Below, one piece after another: positions 32,424 to 39,109 of a DNA stretch of 39,109 nucleotides (its first letter is position 1; each line of letters starts with the position of its first letter). This stretch comes from an uncultured Actinomycetes bacterium (GTDB lineage Bacteria > Actinomycetota > Acidimicrobiia > Acidimicrobiales > RAAP-2). Location: contig CAIQGE010000016.1 of assembly GCA_903871335.1 (NCBI GenBank), forward strand, positions 1 through 39,109, read 5' to 3'. The translations under genes were made by a program, and so were the position numbers. Under the pieces are notes generated by a model. The model made no database searches. It was given only the letters and a program-made list of their open reading frames with translations, and was not told the origin of the DNA.

Positions 32424-33483
32424 ATGCGTCGTCGTCAAGATTGGTACGTCCTCGGTGACGACCGAAAGTGGTGCGGTCGATCACCGTGTCCTCCAGGCTG
32501 TCGCGCGTGACGTGGCGGCCCTGCGTTCATCCGGTGTGGCCTGCGTCGTGGTCACCTCGGGCGCGATCACCGCTGGGTGGGCGGAGGTGGGCGCCGGCGC
32601 GCGTCGACCCACTGACGCGGTCACGCTGCAAGCGGTCTCCGCGGTCGGGCAGCCCCTGCTGATGGACGCGTGGCGCTCGGCGTTCGCCGCCGTCGGTGTG
32701 TCGGTCGGACAGGTCCTGTTGGCGCCCCTCGATTTTTCGCACCGCGCCCAATATCTGCACGCGCGTCGCACCGTTGCCGCTCTGCTCGACCTCGGCGTCG
32801 TACCGGTCGTGAACGAAAACGATGCGGTGGCCGACGAAGAAATTCGCTTCGGGGACAATGATCGCCTCGCCGCCCTCGTGGCGAATCTCGTCGGGGCGAG
32901 CGAACTCGTTCTCTTGACCGACACCCCCGGGCTGCTCACCGCGGACCCGCGTCTCGATCCGACCGCCACCCTCATAGAAGAAGTCGAAGCGATCGATCGC
33001 GACCTCGAGAACGTGGCCGGTCAGAGTCGCTCCGGCGTCGGCAGTGGGGGCATGGCCTCCAAACTGGCGGCCGCCCGCATCGCGACGTGGTCCGGTGTTG
33101 CCGCCATCATCGCGCCGGCGCGCGTGGAGGCACCTCTGGTCAGTGCGCACGAACGACGCGCCGGAGCGGGTACGTACTTTCACCCGCGCGAAGATCGTCT
33201 CGGCGCGCGCAAGGCGTGGATCGCCTTCGCCGTTGCCCCCGAGGGCCGCGTGCACTTGAACGAGGGCGCCGTGGCGGCGCTCGTCGGATCCGGTCGCAGT
33301 CTCTTGCGCGTGGGTGTGACCTCGGTCGAGGGAACATTCCTCGCCGGTGACGTTATTGACGTCCTCGGACCCAACGGGTCTCTCGTCGCGCGGGGCATCT
33401 CGCGCGCGGACGCCGACGACTTCGAAGAAGGCCCGAACGTCATCGTGCACCGCGACGATCTGGTCGTTTTGCTCTCGGCGTAG
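32410..33483 (+). CDS. proB: Glutamate 5-kinase, proline biosynthesis
   Basis: 357 residues from the ATG at 32410, which lies inside the obgE end. It phosphorylates glutamate at the gamma-carboxyl with ATP, the first step to proline. The amino-acid-kinase domain begins CVVVKIGTSSVT and includes VVTSGAITAGW, PVVNENDAVADEEIRFGDND and SGVGSGGMASKL. A PUA domain closes the chain (GSLVARGISRADADDF), as in the two-domain form common in bacteria. An upstream alternative frame is rejected because it lies in obgE without its own ribosome-binding site. Confidence 0.96.
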   Translation: MTTTECVVVKIGTSSVTTESGAVDHRVLQAVARDVAALRSSGVACVVVTSGAITAGWAEVGAGARRPTDAVTLQAVSAVGQPLLMDAWRSAFAAVGVSVGQVLLAPLDFSHRAQYLHARRTVAALLDLGVVPVVNENDAVADEEIRFGDNDRLAALVANLVGASELVLLTDTPGLLTADPRLDPTATLIEEVEAIDRDLENVAGQSRSGVGSGGMASKLAAARIATWSGVAAIIAPARVEAPLVSAHERRAGAGTYFHPREDRLGARKAWIAFAVAPEGRVHLNEGAVAALVGSGRSLLRVGVTSVEGTFLAGDVIDVLGPNGSLVARGISRADADDFEEGPNVIVHRDDLVVLLSA

Positions 33484-33491
33484 GGCCGCTT

Positions 33492-33497
33492 TACGCT
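33492..33497 (+). promoter_or_regulatory. -10 box of proA
   Basis: TACGCT six bases before the proA ATG, followed by GCTGGA. A secondary leaderless start within the obgE-proB-proA cluster is possible. Confidence 0.4.
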
Positions 33498-33503
33498 GCT
33501 GGA

Positions 33504-34739
33504 ATGTCGTTTCCCGATCTGCACGCCCAAGGCCGTGCGGTCAAGGAAGCCAGTTACGCGGTGGCACAGAGTGAGGACACGGTGCGACGCGCCATTCTCA
33601 TCGAGGTCGCCGAGCGTCTCCAACAGGAGCGCGACGCCATTCTCGCCCGCAACGAAGAGGATCTCGCGGCGTACACCGAGAGTGGTCCGGGTCGGGACCG
33701 ACTACTTCTCAACGAGTCTCGACTGGCGGGCATGAGCCAGGCCCTCATCGACGTGGCCGCGACTCCCGACCCCCTGTTTCGCGAGGTCGACTCTCGGGTG
33801 CGCCCGAACGGACTCCTGGTGCGGCGCGTGCGCGTCCCCCTGGGGGTCGTCGGAGTGATTTACGAGAACCGCCCCAATGTCACCACCGACGTCGCGGGAC
33901 TATGCGTACGCAGTGGAAACGCCGCTTTCTTGCGCGGATCCGCCAGTGCACAACGCACCAACGGTTTTCTCGTGGGTCTCTGGCGCGAGGTGCTGGAGCG
34001 CCACGGGCTGCCCGCGGACACGGTGTCGCTCGTCGCCGATACCTCGCACGAGGCCGCGGCGGTCTTCATGGGACTCACCGGTGTCATTGACTGTCTCATT
34101 CCTCGAGGCGGTAAGAGCCTGATCGCCGCGATGCGGGAGCACGCCCGCGTGCCCTACGTCCTCGACGGTGACGGGAACTGCCACGTCTACGTGGACGTCG
34201 ACGCGGACCTCGAGATGGCGGCGGCGATCGTGCGCAACGCCAAGGTCTCGCGTCCCGGGGTCTGCAACGCCGCCGAGACGCTGCTCGTTCACGAGGCGGT
34301 GGCCGAGGCCTTTCTTCCGCAACTCGCGTCGCTCTTGCCCGAGGTCGAACTTCGTGTCGACGACGCGGCGGCGCGCTGGCTGCCGACGGCCACTCGCGCC
34401 ATCACCAGTGACTTCGAGGACGAGTTCTTGGATCTCATCTTGGCCGTGGCGGTGGTGGGTAACGTGGACGAAGCCGTTGCGCACGTGACGCGCTACGGAA
34501 CGGGACATAGCGAAGCCATCGTGACGAACAATGAACAGACCGCGGCCGCCTGGGTGCGCCGCGTCGACGCGGCGGCGGTCCTCGTGAACGCCTCGACGCG
34601 ATTCATTGACGGCGGCGAGCTCGGACTGGGGGGCGAGGTGGGTATTTCGACCCAGAAACTCCACGCCCGTGGCCCCATGGGTGTGGAAGAACTGACCTGC
34701 GTGAAGTGGGTAGTGGAAGGAAAGGGACAGATTCGATGA
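33504..34739 (+). CDS. proA: Gamma-glutamyl phosphate reductase, proline biosynthesis
   Basis: 411 residues, standard length. It reduces gamma-glutamyl phosphate with NADPH to glutamate semialdehyde, which cyclises on the way to proline. The ALDH-like fold has catalytic Cys254 in SRPGVCNAAETLLVH, the VRVPLGVVGVIYENRPNVT block and SFTGSTGGGK replaced by the ProA-style DCLIPRGGKSLI. Located 20 nt after proB, and its stop overlaps the ATG of the MoxR gene (ATGA). Confidence 0.97.
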   Translation: MSFPDLHAQGRAVKEASYAVAQSEDTVRRAILIEVAERLQQERDAILARNEEDLAAYTESGPGRDRLLLNESRLAGMSQALIDVAATPDPLFREVDSRVRPNGLLVRRVRVPLGVVGVIYENRPNVTTDVAGLCVRSGNAAFLRGSASAQRTNGFLVGLWREVLERHGLPADTVSLVADTSHEAAAVFMGLTGVIDCLIPRGGKSLIAAMREHARVPYVLDGDGNCHVYVDVDADLEMAAAIVRNAKVSRPGVCNAAETLLVHEAVAEAFLPQLASLLPEVELRVDDAAARWLPTATRAITSDFEDEFLDLILAVAVVGNVDEAVAHVTRYGTGHSEAIVTNNEQTAAAWVRRVDAAAVLVNASTRFIDGGELGLGGEVGISTQKLHARGPMGVEELTCVKWVVEGKGQIR

Positions 34740-35683
34740 GTGCGATTGACCCACGTAAGGAGTTGGCCGACCGCTTGGGTCTGGACGAGGTGCCGCCGCC
34801 GCGCTTTACGTCGACGACCGACGTGGTGAGCCGTTTGCGTGAGAACGACTACTTGAGCGATGAGTCCATCGCGTCGGTCACGTTCCTCGCGGACCGCCTG
34901 GCGAAGCCCGTTCTCGTGGAGGGCCCCGCCGGTACCGGTAAGACCGCTCTCGCCAAAGCCGTGGCGGACGCCACGGGTGCGCGCCTGATTCGTTTGCAGT
35001 GCTACGAGGGCCTCGACGAATCCAAGGCTCTCTACGAGTGGAACTACCGCAAGCAGTTGTTGCGCATTCAGGCCGGCCGACCCGACGATTCGACCGCCGA
35101 GGACTGGCACGCGCTGGAAGAAGACATCTTCGCCGAAGAATTCCTGCTCACCCGACCGCTGCTCGAGGCCATTCGCGCCAAGGAGCCCGTCGTTCTCCTG
35201 ATCGACGAAATTGACCGCGTGGAGCTGGAGACCGAAGCGCTGCTGCTCGAGATCTTGTCGGAATATCAAGTGTCGATTCCCGAACTCGGCACGGTGCGCG
35301 CCACCCAGATCCCGATGGTCTTTTTGACCTCGAACAACACGCGCGAGCTGTCCGAAGCTCTCAAGCGACGCTGCCTCTACCTGTACGTCGGATACCCCGA
35401 CGTCGAGCGCGAGCGCGACATCATCATCAGCCGCGTGCCCGGAATCTCGACGACGTTGGCCGAGCAGATCGCGCGAGTGGTTCGCTCGCTGCGCACTGTG
35501 GACTTAAAGAAGGCGCCGTCGGTCTCTGAGACCCTCGACTGGGCGCGCACGCTGGTGGTGCTCGGTCGCGAGGAGATTGGTGACGAGGACGCGGCGGCGA
35601 CGTTGCACATCCTGCTCAAGTACCAAGCGGACATCGAAAAGGCCACCAAGGAACTCTTGGGCAAGGGGAAGTCCCTTGCTTAA
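34736..35683 (+). CDS. MoxR-type AAA+ ATPase
   Basis: 315 residues from the ATG at 34736 (ATGA overlap with proA). Walker A GPAGTGKT (63-70), Walker B VVLLIDEIDR (about 152-161), and sensor VFLTSNNTRELSEALKRRCLYLYVGYP. MoxR proteins are chaperone-like ATPases that insert cofactors or assemble complexes, nearly always next to a von Willebrand factor A protein. That is the case here: the next gene, which overlaps by a few bases, encodes a CoxE/VWA protein. The target complex is not identifiable from the window. Confidence 0.9.
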   Translation: MSAIDPRKELADRLGLDEVPPPRFTSTTDVVSRLRENDYLSDESIASVTFLADRLAKPVLVEGPAGTGKTALAKAVADATGARLIRLQCYEGLDESKALYEWNYRKQLLRIQAGRPDDSTAEDWHALEEDIFAEEFLLTRPLLEAIRAKEPVVLLIDEIDRVELETEALLLEILSEYQVSIPELGTVRATQIPMVFLTSNNTRELSEALKRRCLYLYVGYPDVERERDIIISRVPGISTTLAEQIARVVRSLRTVDLKKAPSVSETLDWARTLVVLGREEIGDEDAAATLHILLKYQADIEKATKELLGKGKSLA

Positions 35684-37124
35684 CGTTCTCGGCGATTTCA
35701 TCGCCGAGCTGCGAGCGGCGGGCCTGCCGATCTCGATGTCCGAGCACGTCGACGCCGGTCGCGCCATGACGGTGATCGACATGTCGGATCGCGCCATGGT
35801 GAAAGCGACGCTGTCGGCGACGTTGGTCAAAGACGGTGACCACCTGCCCGTCTTCAACACCGCCTTTGACGTCTTCTTCGCGAATCGGCACGTGGATGAC
35901 CCCGACGCTCTGTTCGAATCGGGCGACGATGTCGACGAGGACGCCCAGCGCGACGGCAAGGGGGCGCCCACCGGCATGAAGGGCGCCGGGCGCCCGATGG
36001 GCATGGGCGGGGGAGCCAATTCGTCCCTGTCGGCCGAAGAACTCGCCGAGATGCTCTTTCGAGCATTGCTCAACAATGACAACAACGCTCTACGTCAAGC
36101 AGCCCAGGAAGCCGTCACGCGCTACGCGGGCATGGAACCGGGCCGGCCGGTCGGGGGAACGTACTACCTCTACCGCACGTTGCGAAATCTGGACCTCGAC
36201 GGTCTCTACGACAAGTTGGTGATGGAGAACGCGACGGGCGAGGACGACCACCTCGCCGAGCGACTGGCCCGCGACGAGGCCCAGTCACGCATCGAGGCGC
36301 TGAAGGCCGCCATTGAACAAGAGATTCGCGAACGTCTCGTTGAGGACCGTGGGGCCGAAGCCTTGGCGAAGTCGGTGCGCAAGCCGCTACCCGAGGATCT
36401 CGACGTCATGCACGCGAATCGCGACGAGATGGCTCAACTCGAACGCGCGCTGCGACCTCTCTCGCGAAAGCTGGCCGTGCGACTCGCGCGCAAGCGTCGT
36501 CACAAGCGTCGCGGACCGGTTGATTTGCGACACACCGTGCGCAAGAGTTTGTCGACCGGCGGTGTGCCCATCGACCTCAGATTTAAGCCCCCGCGTCCGG
36601 CCAAGCCCGAGATCATCGTGATTGCGGACATCTCCGGATCGGTCGCCTCCTTCGCGCGCTTCACATTGCTCCTCGTGCACGCCATCTCGTCACAGTTCTC
36701 CAAAGTGCGTAGTTTCGTTTTCGTCGATGGTCTCGACGAAGTGACCCGACTGTTTGAGCACACGGACGATCCCGCCGAGGCCGTCGCGCGTATCAACGCG
36801 GAAGCCGACGTGATCGCCTTTGACGGTCACAGTGACTACGGACGAGCGCTCCTCAGCTTCCACGAACGCTTCGCGGGCGAGGTCAATAAGCGCACCGCGG
36901 TGCTCATCTTGGGTGACGCGCGCAATAACTACCACCAGGCGCACGCCGAAGTGGTCGCCGATCTGCGCTATCGCGCCAAGGCCGTCTACTGGCTGAACCC
37001 CGAGCCGCAGAGTTACTGGAACTCCGGCGACTCGATCATCTCCCAGTACGCGCCGTACTGCGACCGCGTGATCGAGTGTCGCACGCTGCGCCAGTTGGAA
37101 GCCTTCGTCGGGGACCTCGCGTGA
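35676..37124 (+). CDS. VWA/CoxE-like protein, MoxR partner
   Basis: 482 residues from the TTG at 35676, seven bases after AAGGGG and overlapping the MoxR stop. Residues 1-75 are a conserved helical domain (FIAELRAAGLPISMSEHVDA, LSATLVKDGDHLP). A variable linker rich in acidic residues, Gly and Met (about 85-115) follows, then helices. The C-terminal VWA domain has the metal-ion-dependent-adhesion-site motif DISGS (318-322) in IVIADISGSVASF, plus Thr and Asp further on (RTAVLILGDARNN). This is the CoxE-type partner of MoxR, which together remodel or activate metalloenzymes. Confidence 0.85.
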   Translation: MLNVLGDFIAELRAAGLPISMSEHVDAGRAMTVIDMSDRAMVKATLSATLVKDGDHLPVFNTAFDVFFANRHVDDPDALFESGDDVDEDAQRDGKGAPTGMKGAGRPMGMGGGANSSLSAEELAEMLFRALLNNDNNALRQAAQEAVTRYAGMEPGRPVGGTYYLYRTLRNLDLDGLYDKLVMENATGEDDHLAERLARDEAQSRIEALKAAIEQEIRERLVEDRGAEALAKSVRKPLPEDLDVMHANRDEMAQLERALRPLSRKLAVRLARKRRHKRRGPVDLRHTVRKSLSTGGVPIDLRFKPPRPAKPEIIVIADISGSVASFARFTLLLVHAISSQFSKVRSFVFVDGLDEVTRLFEHTDDPAEAVARINAEADVIAFDGHSDYGRALLSFHERFAGEVNKRTAVLILGDARNNYHQAHAEVVADLRYRAKAVYWLNPEPQSYWNSGDSIISQYAPYCDRVIECRTLRQLEAFVGDLA

Positions 37125-37843
37125 GTGACCACGGCGTCCTGCCGCCCGAGGGATTCCGCACGCGGGGCCCACTACCGACGGGTGCGCGTCTGCTCCTCGT
37201 GCGCCACGGAGAAGCGAATTGCAATCGTCACGGAATCGTCGGGGGACCGACTGGTTGTGGTGGACTCACCGACCTCGGTTACTTGCAAGCGGTCGCCCTT
37301 CGCGACCGACTCGCAAAGTCTCACGAATTCGCGGACGCGGCGGCGCTCTACACCTCGGTCCTGCCGCGTGCGATCGAAACGGCCGCGATCATTGCGCCGG
37401 CGCTACCCGCACACCTCGTCGCCGACGCGCGCTGCGACGTGTGCGAACTTCACCCCGGTGACGCCGACGGCATGGTCTGGGACGAGATGGTGGCCACCTT
37501 CGGCGCACCGGACTGGGACCGCGATCCGGGTGTGCCCCTGGCGCCGGGCGGGGAGAGTTGGCTCGGCTTCTACGAACGGTGCCGAGTAGCGCTCACCGAG
37601 ATCGCCGAACGGCACGCGGGCGAACTCGCGATCCTGGTGGTCCACGGCGGCGTCATTGAACAGGCCGTCAAATTGGTCAACGGATCTGCCCCCGGAGCTC
37701 GACTTCGACTGCGCACCGAGAACTGCTCGATGACCGAAGTGGAGTACCGCGACGGGAACTGGCACTTGCTGCGCTACAACGATCGTGCGCCGCTCGACCA
37801 CGACACCGCCGCGCGCTACACGCCCTATACCCAAGTCCAGTAA
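37121..37843 (+). CDS. Histidine phosphatase (phosphoglycerate-mutase-like)
   Basis: 240 residues from the GTG at 37121 (GTGA overlap with the VWA gene). The phosphohistidine motif is LLVRHGEANCNR with catalytic His29; a second His lies in ILVVHGGVIEQAV, with Arg in VLPRAIETA. The family includes 2,3-bisphosphoglycerate mutases and broad phosphatases; a short chain without the mutase-specific insert suggests a phosphatase of the cobC/GpmB type. Substrate unknown. It is translationally coupled to the MoxR/VWA pair. Confidence 0.85.
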   Translation: MSDHGVLPPEGFRTRGPLPTGARLLLVRHGEANCNRHGIVGGPTGCGGLTDLGYLQAVALRDRLAKSHEFADAAALYTSVLPRAIETAAIIAPALPAHLVADARCDVCELHPGDADGMVWDEMVATFGAPDWDRDPGVPLAPGGESWLGFYERCRVALTEIAERHAGELAILVVHGGVIEQAVKLVNGSAPGARLRLRTENCSMTEVEYRDGNWHLLRYNDRAPLDHDTAARYTPYTQVQ

Positions 37844-37845
37844 CG

Positions 37846-38607
37846 ATGAGGTCGAGGTTCACGCGATCACTGAGTGTCGCGGTGACTCTCGTGATCTCGT
37901 CGGCGGTCCTCGCCGCCTGCGGGGGAACGTCCGCGCCGCCCGCCACGGCGTTGGCCGGTTGGTCCGTCGCGAGGATCACCGAACAGATGGCGTCGGTCTC
38001 GCAACGCGCTCCGGCGGTGGCGGTGACGTTGAACTCCGGTGTCCTGCACCTCGTCGTGCAACGAAACCGCAACGGTTCCTACAACGCCACCCTGACGCAC
38101 GGGCCATCAACGCTGAGCGTGCGTCATCTCGGGGCGCACGGTTCTACAGCGGGCGCGACGTACGTGTGGGCCAACGAGAGTCAACTCACGTCACCCTTTC
38201 ACGCAGCCACTGACGTGCAGGCACTCTCGGCACGGGCGTGCTGGCCGCACCTGATGACGTTGAACGCTCGCGCCATCGCGAATAGATGGTGGACGACGAC
38301 ACAGCTGCGGACGTCCTGGTCGACGGCGTCGGCGTGCGCGACGGTGCTCTCGGCGTGGCCGTCAACGACGCTTCGGGCTCTGTATCACCAGGGCAAGAAA
38401 CTCTCGAAGGGCCCGACCGAAATCTGGCACGGACAACACGTGCAACTCCTCTACGAGCCCGGAACAGTGCTCTACGTGTCGAATTCGTCGACGCCGTACG
38501 TCGTGGGCGCGACGGAGACGTCCTTTACCGCCAACGTTCCCGCGCTGTACGTCACGATGCAGTGGCCGAAACACGCGTTCACGTTCACTCAGCCAACCAG
38601 TCCCTAG
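37846..38607 (+). CDS. Putative lipoprotein of unknown function
   Basis: 253 residues. The signal peptide MRSRFTRSLSVAVTLVISSA ends in lipobox VLAAC, so Cys25 would be lipidated and the protein anchored on the outer face of the membrane. The mature part is beta-rich (VTLNSGVLHLVVQRNRNGSY, LLYEPGTVLYVSNSSTPYVV) with two further cysteines (residues 132 and 166) that could form a disulfide. No family recognised. The ATG is two bases after the phosphatase stop, so it belongs to the same transcription unit. Confidence 0.75.
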   Translation: MRSRFTRSLSVAVTLVISSAVLAACGGTSAPPATALAGWSVARITEQMASVSQRAPAVAVTLNSGVLHLVVQRNRNGSYNATLTHGPSTLSVRHLGAHGSTAGATYVWANESQLTSPFHAATDVQALSARACWPHLMTLNARAIANRWWTTTQLRTSWSTASACATVLSAWPSTTLRALYHQGKKLSKGPTEIWHGQHVQLLYEPGTVLYVSNSSTPYVVGATETSFTANVPALYVTMQWPKHAFTFTQPTSP

Positions 38608-38697
38608 GCCGAAAACCTACCGGCACCGCGACAACAAAGACCACGTGACTGTGACCGCCGAGCCACTACGTCACCGCTCGTCCTCTCAAGGTTCATC

Positions 38698-38703
38698 TAC
38701 ATT
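38698..38703 (+). promoter_or_regulatory. -10 box of the small membrane protein gene
   Basis: TACATT lies six bases before the GTG at 38710 with no ribosome-binding site between. A leaderless transcript is predicted. Confidence 0.45.
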
Positions 38704-38709
38704 GGACGC

Positions 38710-38967
38710 GTGATGGCCACGACGGGATCTCAGATCATCGACTGGTTCGTGCTCGTCTCGGGAATTTGCTTCGTGATCACGATGGCGGCACTCATCGACG
38801 TGTTCTTGACGCCCCGGTCAGTGTTCGTCGAGCACCGGCGCTCTCGCGACTCGTGCGCCACCATCATTGCTCTGTTGTTCTTTACGACCATCATCTTCGG
38901 TGCCGTCTCGGCGATCTACTACTTCCTTAAGATCCGTCCGGAGCTGCGCGCGCCGGTCGTGGATTAG
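38710..38967 (+). CDS. Small two-span membrane protein of unknown function
   Basis: 85 residues from the GTG (an ATG follows as second codon). Two hydrophobic segments, WFVLVSGICFVITMAALIDV and IIALLFFTTIIFGAVSAIYY, are separated by a charged loop (SVFVEHRRSRDS). No recognised family. It lies about 100 nt after the lipoprotein gene, behind its own TACATT box, and just before the putative insertion-sequence end. Confidence 0.65.
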   Translation: MMATTGSQIIDWFVLVSGICFVITMAALIDVFLTPRSVFVEHRRSRDSCATIIALLFFTTIIFGAVSAIYYFLKIRPELRAPVVD

Positions 38968-39037
38968 CGGAACTTCGGATTTGCGCGTGGTTTTGAGATT
39001 TGATCGGTCGGTTGTGGCTTAGGAGTTAGCGAAGAGC

Positions 39038-39109
39038 GGGGGCTCTGCAAGTCTGTTGGTTCTCTACACCTACAGATTGGAAGAACCCCCGTGATCACGG
39101 ACCCTACCC
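39038..39109 (+). mobile_element. Possible left end of an insertion sequence, truncated by the window
   Basis: GGGGGCTCT (39038-39046) and AGAACCCCC (39082-39090) form an inverted pair with one mismatch. They are followed at once by a GTG (39091) opening a frame that begins MITDPT and runs off the window. A short terminal hairpin followed by a transposase start is typical of several insertion-sequence families (ISL3 is one guess). Too little is visible to be sure. Confidence 0.35.

Noticed and set aside
1-39109. CRISPR array or phage structural cluster
   Set aside because: No regularly spaced direct repeats and no phage-type gene were found in the window.

Overview
The window is high-GC DNA from the chromosome of an actinobacterium. 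The best fit is the class Acidimicrobiia or a relative. The grounds are the actinobacterial gene order tig-clpP-clpX-folC-ndk-mreBCD-mrdA-rne-rplU-rpmA-obgE-proB-proA, many GTG starts and ATGA/GTGA stop-start overlaps, a mycothiol-type DinB-like protein, and TANNNT -10 boxes lying 5-10 nt before start codons (leaderless or near-leaderless transcripts). The class assignment is an inference; no rRNA gene is present.

Left accessory region (1-6400, all leftward). A four-gene membrane operon (6349 to 3792: small membrane peptide, histidine-rich polytopic membrane protein, PadR regulator, membrane protein) starts at a leaderless promoter with a 16-bp palindrome over its -35 box. Downstream on the same strand lie two polymorphic-toxin/immunity cassettes. 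The first is a 5'-truncated Rhs tip with a PD-(D/E)xK (Tox-REase-7-like) C-terminus plus a HEAT-like partner. The second is an orphan Hint-domain tip with an unrecognised 77-residue C-terminus plus a second HEAT-like partner. Both tips carry the same pre-toxin linker, which suggests cassette exchange.

Middle region (6400-16770). Four tRNA genes (Lys-CTT, His-GTG, Arg-TCT, Pro-TGG) are interspersed with a large exported beta-propeller/fibronectin protein, an aldehyde dehydrogenase, a decayed transposase, a small two-gene module of unknown function, an exported protein with exactly 14 two-cysteine repeats, and a DinB-like protein.

Core region (16810-38607, rightward except one HU gene). Protein folding and degradation (tig, clpP, clpX), folate polyglutamylation (folC), ndk, cell-wall elongation (mreB, mreC, mreD, PBP2), RNase E/G, ribosomal proteins L21 and L27, HU, a class-III aminotransferase, Obg GTPase, proline synthesis (proB, proA), then a MoxR ATPase / VWA protein / histidine phosphatase / lipoprotein cluster. 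The window closes with a small membrane protein and what may be the left end of an insertion sequence.

The most novel material is the toxin/immunity pair with the unidentified Hint-linked tip, the PadR-controlled membrane operon and the 14-repeat exported protein.
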